In this document: piece after piece, positions 19,841 to 32,939 of the stretch
Layout: each line of letters begins with the position of its first letter
Position numbering within the stretch: the stretch's first letter is position 1
Source of the DNA: Ramlibacter montanisoli
GTDB taxonomy: Bacteria; Pseudomonadota; Gammaproteobacteria; Burkholderiales; Burkholderiaceae_C
NCBI RefSeq assembly: GCF_013087525.1
Contig: NZ_JABFCS010000001.1
Span: 434,001 to 498,000 of the forward strand
Length of the DNA: 64,000 nt
Direction of reading: 5' to 3'
Program-made: the position numbers and the translations under genes
The notes under the pieces: generated by a model
What the model saw: only the letters and a program-made list of their open reading frames with translations
Told to the model about the DNA's origin: nothing
The model's database searches: none

Positions 19841-19861
19841 CCATGACCTGCGAGGTCATGG
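19841..19861. promoter_or_regulatory. Perfect palindromic operator between XRE regulator and membrane protein
   Basis: CCATGACCT-GCG-AGGTCATGG: two 9-bp arms around a 3-bp centre. It lies 34 bp upstream of the regulator start (19807) and 54 bp upstream of the divergent gene (19915). The length and symmetry fit a dimeric helix-turn-helix protein. Confidence 0.75.
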
Positions 19862-19914
19862 ACCCGCTGCGCACCGGCGGCCAGAGTGCGGTCCTCACCA
19901 ACCAAGGAGCTGCC

Positions 19915-20310
19915 ATGAACCTCACATCCTCCCCGCGCTTCCTCTCCACCGTCCTCTGGCTGGACGCCGCCTCCTGCCTGGCGACCGGCCTGCTGCAACT
20001 GGCCGCGCCGGCCGCCTTGTCCGCCTGGTTCGGGCTGCCCGCCGGCCTGCTCACCGCCACCGGCTGGGCGCTGCTCGCGGTCGCGGCCTTCGCCGCCTTC
20101 GCCGCGCGGGCGCCCCGTGCGCCGCTGGTCTGGATCATGGTCGCCGGCAATGCCGCCTGGCTCCTCGGCTGCGTGGAACTGCTGCTGACCGGCGCGGCCG
20201 GCACGGCCCTCGGCGTCGCCTGGATCGTGTTGCAGGCCGCGGTGGTCGCCGTGCTGGGCGAGCTGGAGTGGCTGGGCCTCAGGCGCGCGCCCGCCGCCGC
20301 CATGGCCTGA
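19915..20310 (+). CDS. Small integral membrane protein of unknown function
   Basis: A 131-residue hydrophobic protein with four predicted transmembrane helices (about residues 12-34, 43-65, 71-93 and 98-118). It starts at ATG 19915 with AAGGAG seven bases upstream. Divergent from an XRE/MmyB regulator with a shared operator, so expression is probably controlled by it. No family motif is recognisable; composition is Ala/Leu-rich throughout. Confidence 0.75.
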   Translation: MNLTSSPRFLSTVLWLDAASCLATGLLQLAAPAALSAWFGLPAGLLTATGWALLAVAAFAAFAARAPRAPLVWIMVAGNAAWLLGCVELLLTGAAGTALGVAWIVLQAAVVAVLGELEWLGLRRAPAAAMA

Positions 20311-20395
20311 GGCCGGGCGGGTCTTGCGACTCTTGTATGCTGGCAGGCCCGGCGCGCTCGCGCCGGCTTGTCCAGAGAGAGATTCCAAGAGTTCC

Positions 20396-21478
20396 ATGAC
20401 CCGCGTCTTCAACTTCAGCCCCGGCCCCGCCACCCTGCCCGAACCCGTCCTGCGCCAGGCGGCCGAGGAGATGCTCGACTGGCACGGCAGCGGCATGTCG
20501 GTCATGGAGATGAGCCACCGCGGCAAGGAGTTCATGTCCATCCATGCCGAGACGGAGGACCTGCTCAAGGAGCTGATGGGCATTCCCGCGAACTACAAGG
20601 TGCTGTTCATGCAGGGCGGCGCGATCGGCGAGAACGCCATCGTGCCCATGAACCTGATCGGCGCCACCGGCAAGGCGGACTACGTCCTCACCGGCGACTG
20701 GTCGAAGAAGTCGTACAAGGAAGCGAAGACCTACGGCCAGGTGAACGTCGCCGCCACCGGCGAGGCCTCGAAGTTCACGGCGCTGCCGAAGCAGCAGGAG
20801 TGGAAGCTCGATCCCGGCGCGGCCTACGTGCACATCTGCTCGAACGAGACCATCGGCGGCGTGCAGTTCCACTGGACGCCCGACACCGGCCGCGTGCCGC
20901 TGGTGGCCGACATGTCCTCCGACATCCTGTCGCGGCCGATCGACGTGGCCAAGTACGGCCTGATCTACGCCGGTGCGCAGAAGAACATCGGCCCGTCCGG
21001 CCTGACCATCGTCATCGTGCGCGAGGACCTGCTGGGGCACGCGCTGCCGGTCACGCCCTCGGCCTTCAACTACAAGGTCCAGGCCGAAGCCGACTCCATG
21101 TACAACACCCCGCCCACCTACGCGATCTACATCGCGGGGCTGGTGCTCAAGCACGTGAAGAAGCTGGGCGGGATGAAGGCGGTGGCACAGCACAACGAGG
21201 AGAAGGCGGCGATCCTGTACGACTTCCTCGATGCGACGGCCTTCTACCGCAACCCGATCGCGAAGGAAGACCGCTCGCGCATGAACGTGCCCTTCTGGCT
21301 GAAGGACGACGCGCTGAACGACGCCTTCCTCAAGGGCGCGCAGGAGCGCGGCATGATCCAGCTCAAGGGCCACCGCTCGGTGGGCGGCATGCGCGCCTCC
21401 ATCTACAACGCGATGCCGATCGAAGGCGTGAAGGCGCTGGTGCAGTACATGAAGGAATTCGAGCGGCAACATGGCTGA
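20396..21478 (+). CDS. serC: Phosphoserine aminotransferase
   Basis: PLP-dependent transamination of 3-phosphohydroxypyruvate to phosphoserine (serine pathway; it can also act in pyridoxine synthesis). The 360 residues start [19 protein letters not shown] and show [50 protein letters not shown] and the PLP lysine in [10 protein letters not shown] (about residue 197). It ends inside the start of the next gene (8-bp overlap, 21471-21478), so the two are translationally coupled. GAGAGAGA upstream of ATG 20396 serves as ribosome binding site. Confidence 0.97.
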   Translation: MTRVFNFSPGPATLPEPVLRQAAEEMLDWHGSGMSVMEMSHRGKEFMSIHAETEDLLKELMGIPANYKVLFMQGGAIGENAIVPMNLIGATGKADYVLTGDWSKKSYKEAKTYGQVNVAATGEASKFTALPKQQEWKLDPGAAYVHICSNETIGGVQFHWTPDTGRVPLVADMSSDILSRPIDVAKYGLIYAGAQKNIGPSGLTIVIVREDLLGHALPVTPSAFNYKVQAEADSMYNTPPTYAIYIAGLVLKHVKKLGGMKAVAQHNEEKAAILYDFLDATAFYRNPIAKEDRSRMNVPFWLKDDALNDAFLKGAQERGMIQLKGHRSVGGMRASIYNAMPIEGVKALVQYMKEFERQHG

Positions 21479-22661
21479 CGGCGCTTCGTTCGGGGTGCTG
21501 GTCCTCAACCAGATCTCGAAGGCCGGCCTCGAGCGGCTGCCTGCGGGCCGCTACCGCACGGGCAAGGACATCACCGCGCCCGACGCGATCCTGGTCCGCT
21601 CGGCGGACATGCACGCGATGGACATCCCGGCCTCGGTGCGCGCGATCGCGCGCGCCGGCGCCGGCACCAACAACATCCCGGTGGCGGCGCTCAGCGTGCG
21701 CGGCATCCCCGTGTTCAACGCGCCCGGCGGCAACGCGAACGCCGTGAAGGAACTCGTGCTGGCCGGCATGCTGATGGCCGCGCGCAACCTGCCCTCGGCG
21801 CAGCGCTTCGTCGAAGGCCTCGATCCCGCGGATCCCCACCTGGACAAGACGATCGAGGAAGGCAAGAAGGCCTTCGCCGGCTTCGAGCTGGGCAACCACA
21901 CGCTGGGCGTCATCGGCCTGGGCAAGGTGGGCGCGCTGGTCGCCGACGCGGCGATCAAGCTGGGCATGCAGGTGATGGGCTACGACCCGGAGATCACCGT
22001 CGACGCCGCCTGGAGCCTGCCCTCGCAGGTGCGGCGCGCCGCCAGCGTCGAGGACGTGCTGAAGAACGCGCAGATCGTCAGCCTGCACGTACCCCTGCTC
22101 AAGGCGACGCGCCACCTGGTGCACGCGGGCAACCTGCGCCTGATGCGCGGCGACGCCATCCTGCTGAACTTCTCGCGCGAAGGCGTGGTGGACGACGCCG
22201 CCATGGTGGCGGCGCTCGACGGCCGCCAGCTGGGCTGCTACGTCTGCGACTTCCCGAATCCGCTGATCCTGCGCCACCCGCGGGTGATCGCCTTGCCCCA
22301 CCTCGGTGCGTCCACGCGCGAGGCGGAAGACAACTGCGCGGTGATGGTTGCCGAGCAGCTGCGCGACTTCCTGGAGAACGGCAACGTCCGCAACGCGGTG
22401 AACTTCCCCGACGTGAGCATGGGCCGCGGCAGCGCCTGGCGGGTGGCCATCGCCAATGCCAACGTGCCCAACATGCTGGGCCAGATCTCCACCACCATGG
22501 CGCATGCGGGCCTGAACATCCACAACATGGTCAACAAGTCGCGCGGCGACATGGCCTACACGCTGGTCGACGTGGACAGCGCGGTGGAAGCCCCCGTGCT
22601 GACGGCGCTGGCCGCCATCGAGGGCGTGCTGGCCGTTCGTTACCTGCCCGTCTCCGCGTAG
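21471..22661 (+). CDS. serA: D-3-phosphoglycerate dehydrogenase-like protein with ACT domain
   Basis: Oxidises 3-phosphoglycerate to 3-phosphohydroxypyruvate, the step before SerC; coupling to serC supports this role. The 396 residues contain the substrate domain ([36 protein letters not shown]), the NAD motif [21 protein letters not shown] (about 142-162), catalytic region [10 protein letters not shown], the [16 protein letters not shown]is, and a C-terminal ACT domain (about 325-396, [20 protein letters not shown]) for serine feedback. Its stop codon overlaps the edge of the palindromic element at 22660-22929. Order serC-serA reverses the pathway, which is not unusual. Confidence 0.93.
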   Translation: MADGASFGVLVLNQISKAGLERLPAGRYRTGKDITAPDAILVRSADMHAMDIPASVRAIARAGAGTNNIPVAALSVRGIPVFNAPGGNANAVKELVLAGMLMAARNLPSAQRFVEGLDPADPHLDKTIEEGKKAFAGFELGNHTLGVIGLGKVGALVADAAIKLGMQVMGYDPEITVDAAWSLPSQVRRAASVEDVLKNAQIVSLHVPLLKATRHLVHAGNLRLMRGDAILLNFSREGVVDDAAMVAALDGRQLGCYVCDFPNPLILRHPRVIALPHLGASTREAEDNCAVMVAEQLRDFLENGNVRNAVNFPDVSMGRGSAWRVAIANANVPNMLGQISTTMAHAGLNIHNMVNKSRGDMAYTLVDVDSAVEAPVLTALAAIEGVLAVRYLPVSA

Positions 22662-22929
22662 GAGTCTGCGCGGCAGAAATACGGGCCTGCGTTGGGCCGA
22701 TAAGGGGCTGGATGCTAGGCGCGGAAACGGGTCAAGCCTGGACGGCTTGACCCGTTTTCGTAACGACGCAGACGGCCCCTTATCGGCCCAACCCTTCGGG
22801 CCGCGACCAGAAATGCGCCATGCGTCGTTACGGCCTCCTTGTGTACGGAAAGTACACGGCCTCGGCCGCGCCTAGCCTGACGCATTTCTGGCCACGGCGC
22901 AGGCCCGTATTTCTGCCGCGCAGACTCCT
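22660..22929. repeat. 270-bp nested palindromic element with 32-bp terminal inverted repeats
   Basis: No protein gene. Perfectly paired segments are: A 22660-22691/22898-22929 (32 bp), B 22692-22708/22775-22791 (17 bp), C 22714-22724/22866-22876 (11 bp), D 22725-22738/22744-22757 (14-bp hairpin), E 22759-22770/22821-22832 (12 bp), G 22807-22817/22881-22891 (11 bp), H 22841-22846/22852-22857 (6-bp hairpin). A CCCTTCGGG turn (22792-22800) lies between the halves. A encloses two arms (B-B' and G-G'), each tipped by a hairpin; C/C' and E/E' pair between the arms. No transposase and no clear target duplication are seen. It lies between serA and acnA. Confidence 0.9.
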
Positions 22930-22993
22930 GGCGCCCTGCGGGCCGCGTCTGGCGGCACAATGACGCGCAAAGCAACAACGAGAGGTCGAGAGA

Positions 22994-25880
<2,887 letters not shown>

Positions 25881-25884
<4 letters not shown>

Positions 25885-27062
25885 CACGCGAGTTGCTGGT
25901 CGCGGGCGGAGGAATCGCCGGACTGGCGGCAGCCGTCGCCGCGCGCCGGGCGCGCTGGGAAGCGCGCCTGTTCGAGCAGGCGGACACCTTCTCCGAGGTC
26001 GGCGCGGGCATCCAGCTCGGGCCGAATGCCACCCGCATCCTGCGCGAATGGGACCTGCTGCAAGGCGAGCTGCAGCAGCTCGCGGTGGCGCCGCCGCGGC
26101 TGCGCGTGCGCGATGGCAGCGACGGCGGCGAGCTGGGCGTGCTGGAGCTGGGCGGCTTCATGGTGGAGCGCTACGGCGCCCCCTACCTCACCGTGCACCG
26201 AGCGGACCTGCAGGCTGCGCTGCTCGCCGCGGCGCGCGATGCAGGGACCCGCCTGCACACGGCCACCCACGTGCATGGCGCGCAGCAGCGGCCGGAAGCG
26301 GTGGCGCTGCGCACCGACGGCCCGGAACCCATCGAGGGGGACGCGCTGGCGGTCGCCGACGGCGTGTGGAGCAGCTTGCGTGGCGCGGTGGTGGCCGACG
26401 GCCCTGCCCAGGCGACGGGCCACCTCGCGTACCGCGGCCTGGTGCGCCAGCAGGACCTGCCGGAGCGCCTGCGCAGCGATGAGGTGACGGTCTGGCTCGC
26501 GCCCCGCATGCACCTGGTGACCTACCCGCTGCGCGGCGGCGAGTGGCTCAACGCAGTCTGCGTGGTGCAAGGCACGCAGCCGGGCGATCCGCGCGACTGG
26601 GACCATGCGGCCAGCCAGGCGCAGCTGGACGCCGCGCTGGGACCCGTGTGCGCCCCGGTGCGCGAACGCGTCGAGTCGGTGCCGACCTGGCGCCTGTGGG
26701 TGCTGCATGCGCGGCCGCCCGTCGCTGCGCCCGAGGAGATGGCGAACGGCCGCATCGCGCTGGCGGGCGACGCCGCGCATCCCATGCGGCCCTACCTGGC
26801 GCAGGGCGCCGGCATGGCGATCGAGGACGCGCGCGAACTGCAGCGCGTGCTGGGCGCGGTGGACGACAACGTGATCGACGTGCCGACCGCCTTGCGGCGC
26901 TATGCGCTGAACCGCTGGGAGCGCGTCGCGCAGGTGCAGGAAAAGTCGCAGCGCAACGGAACCATCTTCCATGCGACCGGGCCGCTGCGCATGGCGCGCA
27001 ATGCGGCGATGTGGACGCTGGGGGCGAGGCTGCTGGACCAGCCGTGGCTCTATGAGGGCTGA
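25881..27062 (+). CDS. FAD-dependent aromatic monooxygenase-like protein
   Basis: A 393-residue flavoprotein hydroxylase of the salicylate / 3-hydroxybenzoate hydroxylase group. GxGxxG is in [20 protein letters not shown] (residues 5-24), [13 protein letters not shown] follows, the middle DG-type motif is [13 protein letters not shown], and GD/P is [20 protein letters not shown] (about 290-310). It starts at GTG 25881 within the acnA stop (GTGA overlap), so it is translationally coupled to an aconitase gene, an odd pairing. It converges on the kyn operon, whose product anthranilate is aromatic; a link is possible but unproven. Confidence 0.85.
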
Positions 27063-27069
27063 CTACTTG

Positions 27070-27140
27070 TAGGCTGGGGTGACGAAGGAACCCCAGCGAT
27101 GCGCGCGCGCTGGGGTTCGCTCCGCTCACCACCAGCCTAC
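27070..27140. repeat. REP-like inverted repeat between convergent genes; contains the kynA stop
   Basis: Left arm starts at GTAGGCTGGGGTGACGAAGG (27070) and the right arm ends in CACCACCAGCCTAC (27140). The right arm is nearly identical to the repeat arm at 18898-18929. The TAG stop of kynA (27137-27139 read leftward) lies within the right arm. Probably a bidirectional terminator and a dispersed genomic repeat. Confidence 0.7.
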
Positions 27141-27984
27141 AAATCCGTCCGCAGCTGCCAGATCTCCGGAAACAGCACCACGTCCAGCATCTTCCGCAGG
27201 TAGCTCACGCCACCGGTTCCGCCGGTGCCTCGCTTGAAGCCGATCACCCGCTCCACCGTCGTCACGTGGCGGAAGCGCCAGAGCCGGAAGGCGTCCTCCA
27301 GGTCGGTGAGTTCCTCGCCCAGCTGGTACAGGTCCCAGTGCTGCTCCGGCTGCCTGTACGGAATCAGCCAGGCCTGCTCCACTTCCTTGCTCGCCACATA
27401 GGGTTGTGTCCAGTCGCGCTCCAGGTGCGAGGCCGGCACCGGCAGGCCGCGGCGCGCGCCAGCAGGCGCAGCGCCTCGTCGTACAGCGAGGGCGCTTCGT
27501 AGGCGGCCTGCACGACCGCCAGCCGCTCCGCGTGGTGCTCGTGCGGCTTGAGCATGGCCGCGTTCTTGTTGCCCAGGCGGAACTCGATGCAGCGGTACTG
27601 CCAGCTCTGGAAGCCGCTGGAGCTGGCGAGGTAGGGCCGGATCGCGCTGTACTCCGGGGGCGTCATGGTGGCCAGCACGTCCCAGGCGTGTACCAGCTGC
27701 TCCATGATGCGCGACACGCGCGCCAGCATCTTGAAGGCCGGCGGCAACTCGTCGCGCGCGAGGCAGGCGATGGCCGCCGACAGCTCGTGCAGCATCAGCT
27801 TCATCCACAACTCGCTGGTCTGGTGCTGCACGATGAACAGCATCTCGTTGTGGTCGGGCGAAAGCGGCTTCTGCGCCTGCAGGATCGCGTCGAGCTGCAG
27901 GTAGTCGCCGTAGCTCATGTCGCGGCTGAAATCCAGCTGCGGCTTCTCGGCGTGGACGATGTCCTCGGGCTTGGGATCGGGCAT
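27137..27984 (-). CDS. kynA: Tryptophan 2,3-dioxygenase, frameshifted
   Basis: Heme enzyme that opens the indole ring of tryptophan to N-formylkynurenine, the first step of the kynurenine pathway. Motifs: [69 protein letters not shown] and, after the break, [23 protein letters not shown]. The frame changes at about 27450-27455; restoring one base joins EALRLLA to [14 protein letters not shown]. Restored length about 282 residues. Its start directly adjoins the kynU stop. Probably a sequencing error, since the operon is otherwise intact. Confidence 0.94.
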
Positions 27985-29247
27985 TCAGGTCACCGCTTGC
28001 TGTCGCTGGAATTCGGGGCGCTCCCACTCGCGCGTCTCGAGCACCTGGCGCAGGTGCTCCACCGCATGCCACACGTCCTCGAAGCGCAGGTACAAGGGCG
28101 TGAAGCCGAAGCGCAGGATGTCGGGGCGGCCGGCGCGGAAGTCGCCGATGACGCCGCGCGCGATCAGCGCCTGCACGATGGCGTAGGCGCCGGTCTCGCG
28201 CGTGAGGCACACCTGCGAGCCGCGGCGCGCGTGCTCGCGCGGGGTCGCGAGGCCCAGGCCGTGGCCGGCGCAGCGTTCCTCCACCAGCGCGATGAACAGG
28301 TCGGTGAGCGCCAGCGACTTGTGCCGCAGCGCCGGCATGCCGCCCGCGGGCTGCGCCGCGAGCACGGTGTCGATGCCGCACTCCAGCGCCGTCATGCTCA
28401 GGATCGGCTGCGTGCCGCACATGTAGCGCGTGATGCCCTGCGCCGGCTGGTAGTCGTGCGTGAAGGCGAAAGGGGAGGCGTGGCCCCACCAGCCGGCCAG
28501 CGGTTGCCAGAAGCGGTCGGTGTGGCGTGGGTGCACCCACACGAAGGCCGGCGCGCCCGGCCCGCCATTGAGGTACTTGTAGCCGCAGCCGACGGCGAAG
28601 TCGGCGTCGGCGCCGTGCAGGTCCACCTCCACCGCGCCGGCGCTGTGCGCCAGGTCCCAGACCGCCAGCGCGCCGGCGGCGTGCGCGAGCCGTGTGAGCT
28701 CGCGCATGTCGTGCATGGCGCCGGTGCGGTAGTTCACGTGCGTGAGCATCAGCACCGCGGTGCGCGCGTCGAGCGCGCCGGGGATCTCGTCCGCCTCCAG
28801 CAGGTGCAGCGTGAAGCCGCGCTCGCGGCACAGCGCTTCGGCGATGTAGTTGTCGGTGGGGAAGTTGCTGCGTTCGCTGATGACGATCCGGCGCTGTCCT
28901 TCGCCCGAGGCCGCGATGCTGAGCGCGGCGCTGAGCACCTTGTACAGGTTGATCGAGGTGCTGTCGGTGGCGACCACCTCGCCGGACCGTGCGCCGATGA
29001 GGGTCGCGATCTTGTCGCCCAGCCGCCGCGGCAGCTCGAACCAGCCGGCGCTGTTCCAGGAGCGGATCAGGCCTTCGCCCCATTCCTCGCGCACGGCCCG
29101 GGCGATGCGATCGGGCACGGACCTGGGCAAGGGGCCGAGGGAATTGCCATCGAGGTAGATGACGTCCTCAGGCAGCGTGAACAGCTCGCGCAGCGCGCGC
29201 AGCGGGTCCTGCGCATCGAGGGCGCGGCAGTCCTGCAAGGTGGTCAT
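27985..29247 (-). CDS. kynU: Kynureninase
   Basis: PLP enzyme that cleaves kynurenine to anthranilate and alanine. The 420 residues include [71 protein letters not shown] and the PLP lysine in [19 protein letters not shown] (about residue 227). It overlaps the kynB stop by 4 bp and abuts kynA, so kynB-kynU-kynA is one operon. No kynurenine 3-monooxygenase is in the window, which points to the anthranilate branch. Confidence 0.97.
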   Translation of the reverse strand: MTTLQDCRALDAQDPLRALRELFTLPEDVIYLDGNSLGPLPRSVPDRIARAVREEWGEGLIRSWNSAGWFELPRRLGDKIATLIGARSGEVVATDSTSINLYKVLSAALSIAASGEGQRRIVISERSNFPTDNYIAEALCRERGFTLHLLEADEIPGALDARTAVLMLTHVNYRTGAMHDMRELTRLAHAAGALAVWDLAHSAGAVEVDLHGADADFAVGCGYKYLNGGPGAPAFVWVHPRHTDRFWQPLAGWWGHASPFAFTHDYQPAQGITRYMCGTQPILSMTALECGIDTVLAAQPAGGMPALRHKSLALTDLFIALVEERCAGHGLGLATPREHARRGSQVCLTRETGAYAIVQALIARGVIGDFRAGRPDILRFGFTPLYLRFEDVWHAVEHLRQVLETREWERPEFQRQQAVT

Positions 29248-29873
29248 GTCAGTTCCCTCAGCACGGCGCGCACCGGCGAGGCGTCGGCCGTCACCAGCTT
29301 CAGGGGCAGGGCGATCAGCTCGTAGTCGCCTTCGGGAACCTCGTCGAGCACCAGGTTCTCCAGCACCCGCAGGCCGCGGCGGCGGATCACCTGGTGGCTG
29401 TCCAGCGTCTTGCTGTCGGCGGGGTCGATGCTGGCGGTGTCGATGCCGACCAGCCGCACGCCGGCATCGGCCAACCGTTCGATCGTCTCCGGCGCGAAGG
29501 CGGCGAGCTGCGGATCCCAGCGGTCCACCGGTGCGCGCTGGTAGGTGCGCACCAGCACGCGCGGGGGCAGGGCGTGCACCGCATGCGCGATGTGCTCCCA
29601 GGTCACCAGCGGCCCGCGCGCGATCGCGTGCACGACGCGGCAGGGGCCCAGGTAGGGATCGAGATCCAGCGTGCCGACGGGCTGGCCGTCGGGGTCGTAG
29701 TGCAGGGGCGCGTCGGCATGCGCGCCCACGTGCGGCGAAAGCGTCAGCGTGCTGACGTTGACCGGGCAGCCGGGCGCGATGCTCGCGGCCCAGCGCTGCC
29801 CGTAAGGCGTGTCACCCGGAAACACCGGGGCGCCTTCCCGCACCGGCGGCGAGATGTCCCAGAGGCGTGGCAT
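29244..29873 (-). CDS. kynB: Kynurenine formamidase
   Basis: Hydrolyses N-formylkynurenine to kynurenine and formate. The 209-residue cyclase-family protein carries the metal-binding motif [18 protein letters not shown] (about residues 45-62) and [20 protein letters not shown] near 150-170. ATG 29873 ([20 protein letters not shown]) matches the conserved N-terminus; an upstream in-frame extension is basic and unlikely. First gene of the kyn operon; its promoter should lie between 29874 and 29946. Confidence 0.96.
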   Translation of the reverse strand: MPRLWDISPPVREGAPVFPGDTPYGQRWAASIAPGCPVNVSTLTLSPHVGAHADAPLHYDPDGQPVGTLDLDPYLGPCRVVHAIARGPLVTWEHIAHAVHALPPRVLVRTYQRAPVDRWDPQLAAFAPETIERLADAGVRLVGIDTASIDPADSKTLDSHQVIRRRGLRVLENLVLDEVPEGDYELIALPLKLVTADASPVRAVLRELT

Positions 29874-29946
29874 GCGGCGGAGTGTGCGCCGGTGTTTTCG
29901 GGCGTGGTGTCGGTCGTTTCCAACAGCCCGCAAAAATCTTCAGGCT

Positions 29947-30279
29947 TCAAGCATCGGGGTCCAGCGGCGGCAGGCCGTGGCGTGCCCGGGCCTTCTCGCA
30001 TCCGTGGCTGCCGGGCTCCAGTTCACGGCAGGGATTGGGCCGCCACTCGTAGATGCCGCAGGACGCGCGCTCGCCCACCTTGCCGGTGAGCGCGGCGCAG
30101 CGCACCGGCACGTGGTCGGTGCCGCGCATGCGCATGGTGTTGCCGGTGACTTCCACGGCCAGGCCGGTGGGCACGGTGCCGCCCATGTCCTGCATCTCGT
30201 AGATGGCGAAGTCCACGCGGTAGGCGGCGCAGCAGGCGCCGCAGGTCAGGCAGGGATGGATGGCGGATTCTTGTGACAT
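29947..30279 (-). CDS. YkgJ-family cysteine cluster protein
   Basis: A 110-residue cytoplasmic protein with the YkgJ/UPF0153 cysteine pattern: HPCLTCGACCAAYRVDF near the N-terminus (Cys 9, 12, 15, 16) and CAALTG, ASCGIYEWRPNPCRELEPGS and HGCEKARARHG further on. The family is proposed to bind zinc or Fe-S. ATG 30279 was preferred over an in-frame GTG two codons upstream. It lies 73 bp upstream of kynB on the same strand and could be co-transcribed. Confidence 0.88.
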   Translation of the reverse strand: MSQESAIHPCLTCGACCAAYRVDFAIYEMQDMGGTVPTGLAVEVTGNTMRMRGTDHVPVRCAALTGKVGERASCGIYEWRPNPCRELEPGSHGCEKARARHGLPPLDPDA

Positions 30280-30364
30280 AGGCACGTCAACGCGAGGCGC
30301 GGCGCGGGCGTTGCGGGAGAGCTGTATGGATAGACAGACATCGCCAGTTCTTCAGGAGGCTTTC

Positions 30365-30799
30365 ATGGAACTGCAGATCGCGCGCCAGATTATCGACACC
30401 CTGGCCCAGGGCATCCACCCCATCACCGGCGAATGCATGCCGGAAGACAGCCCGTACAACGCGCCGCCGGTGATCCGGGCGCTGCACGCGGTGTCGCGCG
30501 CGCTGGAAGGCGCGGGCGCCACGCCGGCTGCGACCGACGATGCGCCGCGTCGCCGCAACCAGCCGCCGAACGCCGGCAAGGCATGGTCCTCGCAGGAAGA
30601 CGCTGCGCTGGAAACGGCCTTCGACGCCGGCATTCCGCTCAAGCAGGTGGCCCAGGAACTGGGGCGCACGGCCTTCGCCGTCGAGCAAAGGCTGATCAAG
30701 ATCGGCAAGGTGGCCGGGCCGGCGGGGGGGAGGGCGGTACGGGAATTCGTCGGCGGCGATGAACTGATCACCCCGTCACTCCCGCCTCCGCGGGAATGA
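30365..30799 (+). CDS. Conserved protein with C-terminal helix-turn-helix-like segment
   Basis: A 144-residue protein starting MELQIARQIIDTLAQGIHPI TGE; an AGGAGG lies eight bases before ATG 30365. A charged linker leads to a SANT/Myb-like or helix-turn-helix segment (GKAWSSQEDAALETAFDAGI PLKQVAQELGRTAFAVEQRL). This suggests nucleic-acid binding, but no named family is recognised. The final residues (ITPSLPPPRE) are encoded by a repeat hairpin (30773-30802) that contains the stop codon, so the ancestral C-terminus may have been different. Confidence 0.75.
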   Translation: MELQIARQIIDTLAQGIHPITGECMPEDSPYNAPPVIRALHAVSRALEGAGATPAATDDAPRRRNQPPNAGKAWSSQEDAALETAFDAGIPLKQVAQELGRTAFAVEQRLIKIGKVAGPAGGRAVREFVGGDELITPSLPPPRE

Positions 30800-30802
30800 C
30801 GG
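30773..30802. repeat. Palindromic repeat hairpin between convergent genes
   Basis: CCGTCACTCCCGC-CTCC-GCGGGAATGACGG, arms differing at one position. It overlaps the end of the gene at 30365 and lies just before the argF stop, so it can terminate both. A related GC hairpin (GTCCCCGCCTGCGCGGGGATGA) is at 33531-33552. Confidence 0.7.
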
Positions 30803-30810
30803 AAAGCCTG

Positions 30811-31748
30811 TCAGTCCTTCACCCGACCGAGCAGCAGGAACTCCATCAGCGCCTTCTGCACGTGCATCCGGTTCTCGGCCTCGTCCCAGACGACGGATTG
30901 GGGGCCGTCGATCACGTCGGCTTCGACTTCCTCGCCGCGGTGGGCGGGCAGGCAGTGCATGAACAGTGCGTCGGGCTTCGCGATGCGCATCATGTCGGTG
31001 TCCACGCACCAGTCGGCGAAGGCCTTGCGGCGTTCCTCGTTCTCGGCCTCGAACCCCATGCTGGTCCACACGTCGGTGGTCACGAGGTCGGCGCCGCGGC
31101 AGGCTTCCATCGGGTCCTTGAAGACCTTGTAGCTGTCGCTGCTGCGGATGCCGGCGATGGCCTGGTCCACCTCGTAGCCGCTGGGCGTGCTGAGGTGCAC
31201 GGTGAAGCCCAGGAGCTCCGCCGCCTGCAGCCAGGTGTTGGCCATGTTGTTGCCGTCACCGACCCAGGCGACGACGCGGCCCTTGATGGAGCCGCGGTGC
31301 TCGATGTAGGTGAAGATGTCCGCCAGGATCTGGCAGGGGTGGAACTCGTTGGTCAGGCCGTTGATCACCGGCACGCGCGAGTGCTCGGCGAAGCGCTCGA
31401 TCTTGTCCTGGCCGAAGGTGCGGATCATCACCAGGTCCACCATGCGGCTGATCACCTTGGCGCTGTCCTCGATGGGCTCGGCGCGCCCGAGCTGGCTGTC
31501 GCCGGTGGTGAGGTGCACCACCGAGCCCCCAGCTGGTACATGCCGGCCTCGAAGCTCACCCGCGTGCGCGTGGAGGCCTTCTCGAAGATCATCGCCAGCG
31601 TGCGGTCCGCCAGCGGGTGGTACTTCTCGTAGTTCTTGAACTTGCGCTTGATCACACCAGCCCGCTGGAAGACCCACTCGTGCTCTTCGGTGCTGAAGTC
31701 GCTGAACTGCAGGAAATGCCGGATCGCCATGCTCTTGTCTTCCATCAT
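30811..31748 (-). CDS. argF: Ornithine carbamoyltransferase, frameshifted
   Basis: Makes citrulline from ornithine and carbamoyl phosphate in arginine synthesis. Carbamoyl-phosphate loop [20 protein letters not shown] (about residues 59-78), [12 protein letters not shown] and [15 protein letters not shown] are present. The frame breaks at 31526-31530 (five C on the plus strand); one more G on the coding strand restores [20 protein letters not shown] and a protein of about 312 residues. The start is taken as ATG 31748, which overlaps the argD stop (ATGA); ATG 31745 and ATG 31730 ([12 protein letters not shown]) are alternatives. Couples with argD. Confidence 0.95.
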
Positions 31749-32939
31749 TCCGCCAGGAAGCCCTTCACCAGCGGCGCCAGGATGGCGACGATGTCGTCAG
31801 CCTGCTTCTCGGTGACGATCAGCGGCGGCAGCAGGCGGATCACGGTGTCGGCCGTGACGCTGATCAGCAGGCCGGCGTCGGCCGCGCGCTGGGTCAGCAC
31901 GCCGCAGTTGCGGTCCAGCTCCACGCCGATCATCAGGCCCTGGCCGCGGATCTCGACCACGCCCTTGAGCGCGCCGAGTTCGCGCGCCAGCGTGCCGCGC
32001 AGGTGCGCACCCACGCGGGAGGCGTTCTCCAGCAGGCCGTCCTCCTCCATGATGCGCAGCGTCTCGACGCCGGCGCGCATGGCCAGCGGGTTGCCGCCGA
32101 AGGTGGTGCCGTGGTTGCCCGGCTGGAAGATGTGGGCGGCCTTGGGGCCGGCCACCACCGCGCCGATCGGCACGCCCGAGCCCAGGCCCTTGGCCAGCGG
32201 CATCACGTCGGGCACGATGCCGGCCCACTGGTGGGCGAACCACTTGCCGGTGCGGCCCATGCCGCACTGCACCTCGTCGATCATCAGCAGCCAGTTCTTG
32301 GCATCGCACAGCTCGCGCACCTTCTGCAGGTAGTCCGCACGCATCTGGTTGATGCCGCCTTCGCCCTGGATGGTCTCGAAGAACACGGCGACCACGTTGC
32401 GGTTGCCGTCGGTTGCCTTGCGCAGCGCGTCGATGTCGTTCAGCGGCACCCGGATGAAGCCCTCCACCAGCGGCCCGAAGCCCTTCTGCACCTTCTCGTT
32501 GCCGGTGGCCGAGAGCGTGGCGATGCTGCGGCCGTGGAAGGCCTTCTCGTAGACCACGATCTCCGGGCGCTCGATGCCGCGGTCGTGGCCGAACTTGCGC
32601 GCCAGCTTGATCGCCGCCTCGTTGGCTTCCAGCCCGGTCGAGCCGAAGAACACGTTGGTCATGCCGGACAAGCTCCACCAGCTTGGCCGCCAGCCTTTCC
32701 TGGTTGGGCACGTGGTAGTAGTTGCAGCTGTGGATGATCTTCGCCACTTGGTCCTGCAGGGCCGGCACCAGCTTGGGGTGGTTGTGCCCGAGCGTGTTGA
32801 CGGCGATGCCGGCCAGTGCGTCGAGGTATCGCTTGCCATTCACATCCCACAGGTAGCAGCCGTCGCCGCGTTCCAGCGCGATCGGCAGCCGGCCGTAGGT
32901 GTTCATGGTGTGGGGCGATGCCGCCTCGATGTGGGCCAT
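31745..32939 (-). CDS. argD: Acetylornithine aminotransferase, frameshifted
   Basis: PLP-dependent transaminase of arginine biosynthesis. [20 protein letters not shown] begins at ATG 32939; [84 protein letters not shown] and the PLP-lysine region [14 protein letters not shown] are diagnostic. At about 32670 one extra base is present: coding GAGCTTGTCCGGC should be GAGCTGTCCGGC to read [14 protein letters not shown]. Restored length 397 residues. Upstream of argF on the same strand with overlapping stop/start. Confidence 0.94.

Noticed and set aside
22660..22929. The nested palindrome as a simple intrinsic terminator of serA
   Set aside because: It is far larger than needed, has no U-tract after the outer stem, and its multiple long-range complementary segments are not expected of a terminator, although partial termination cannot be excluded.
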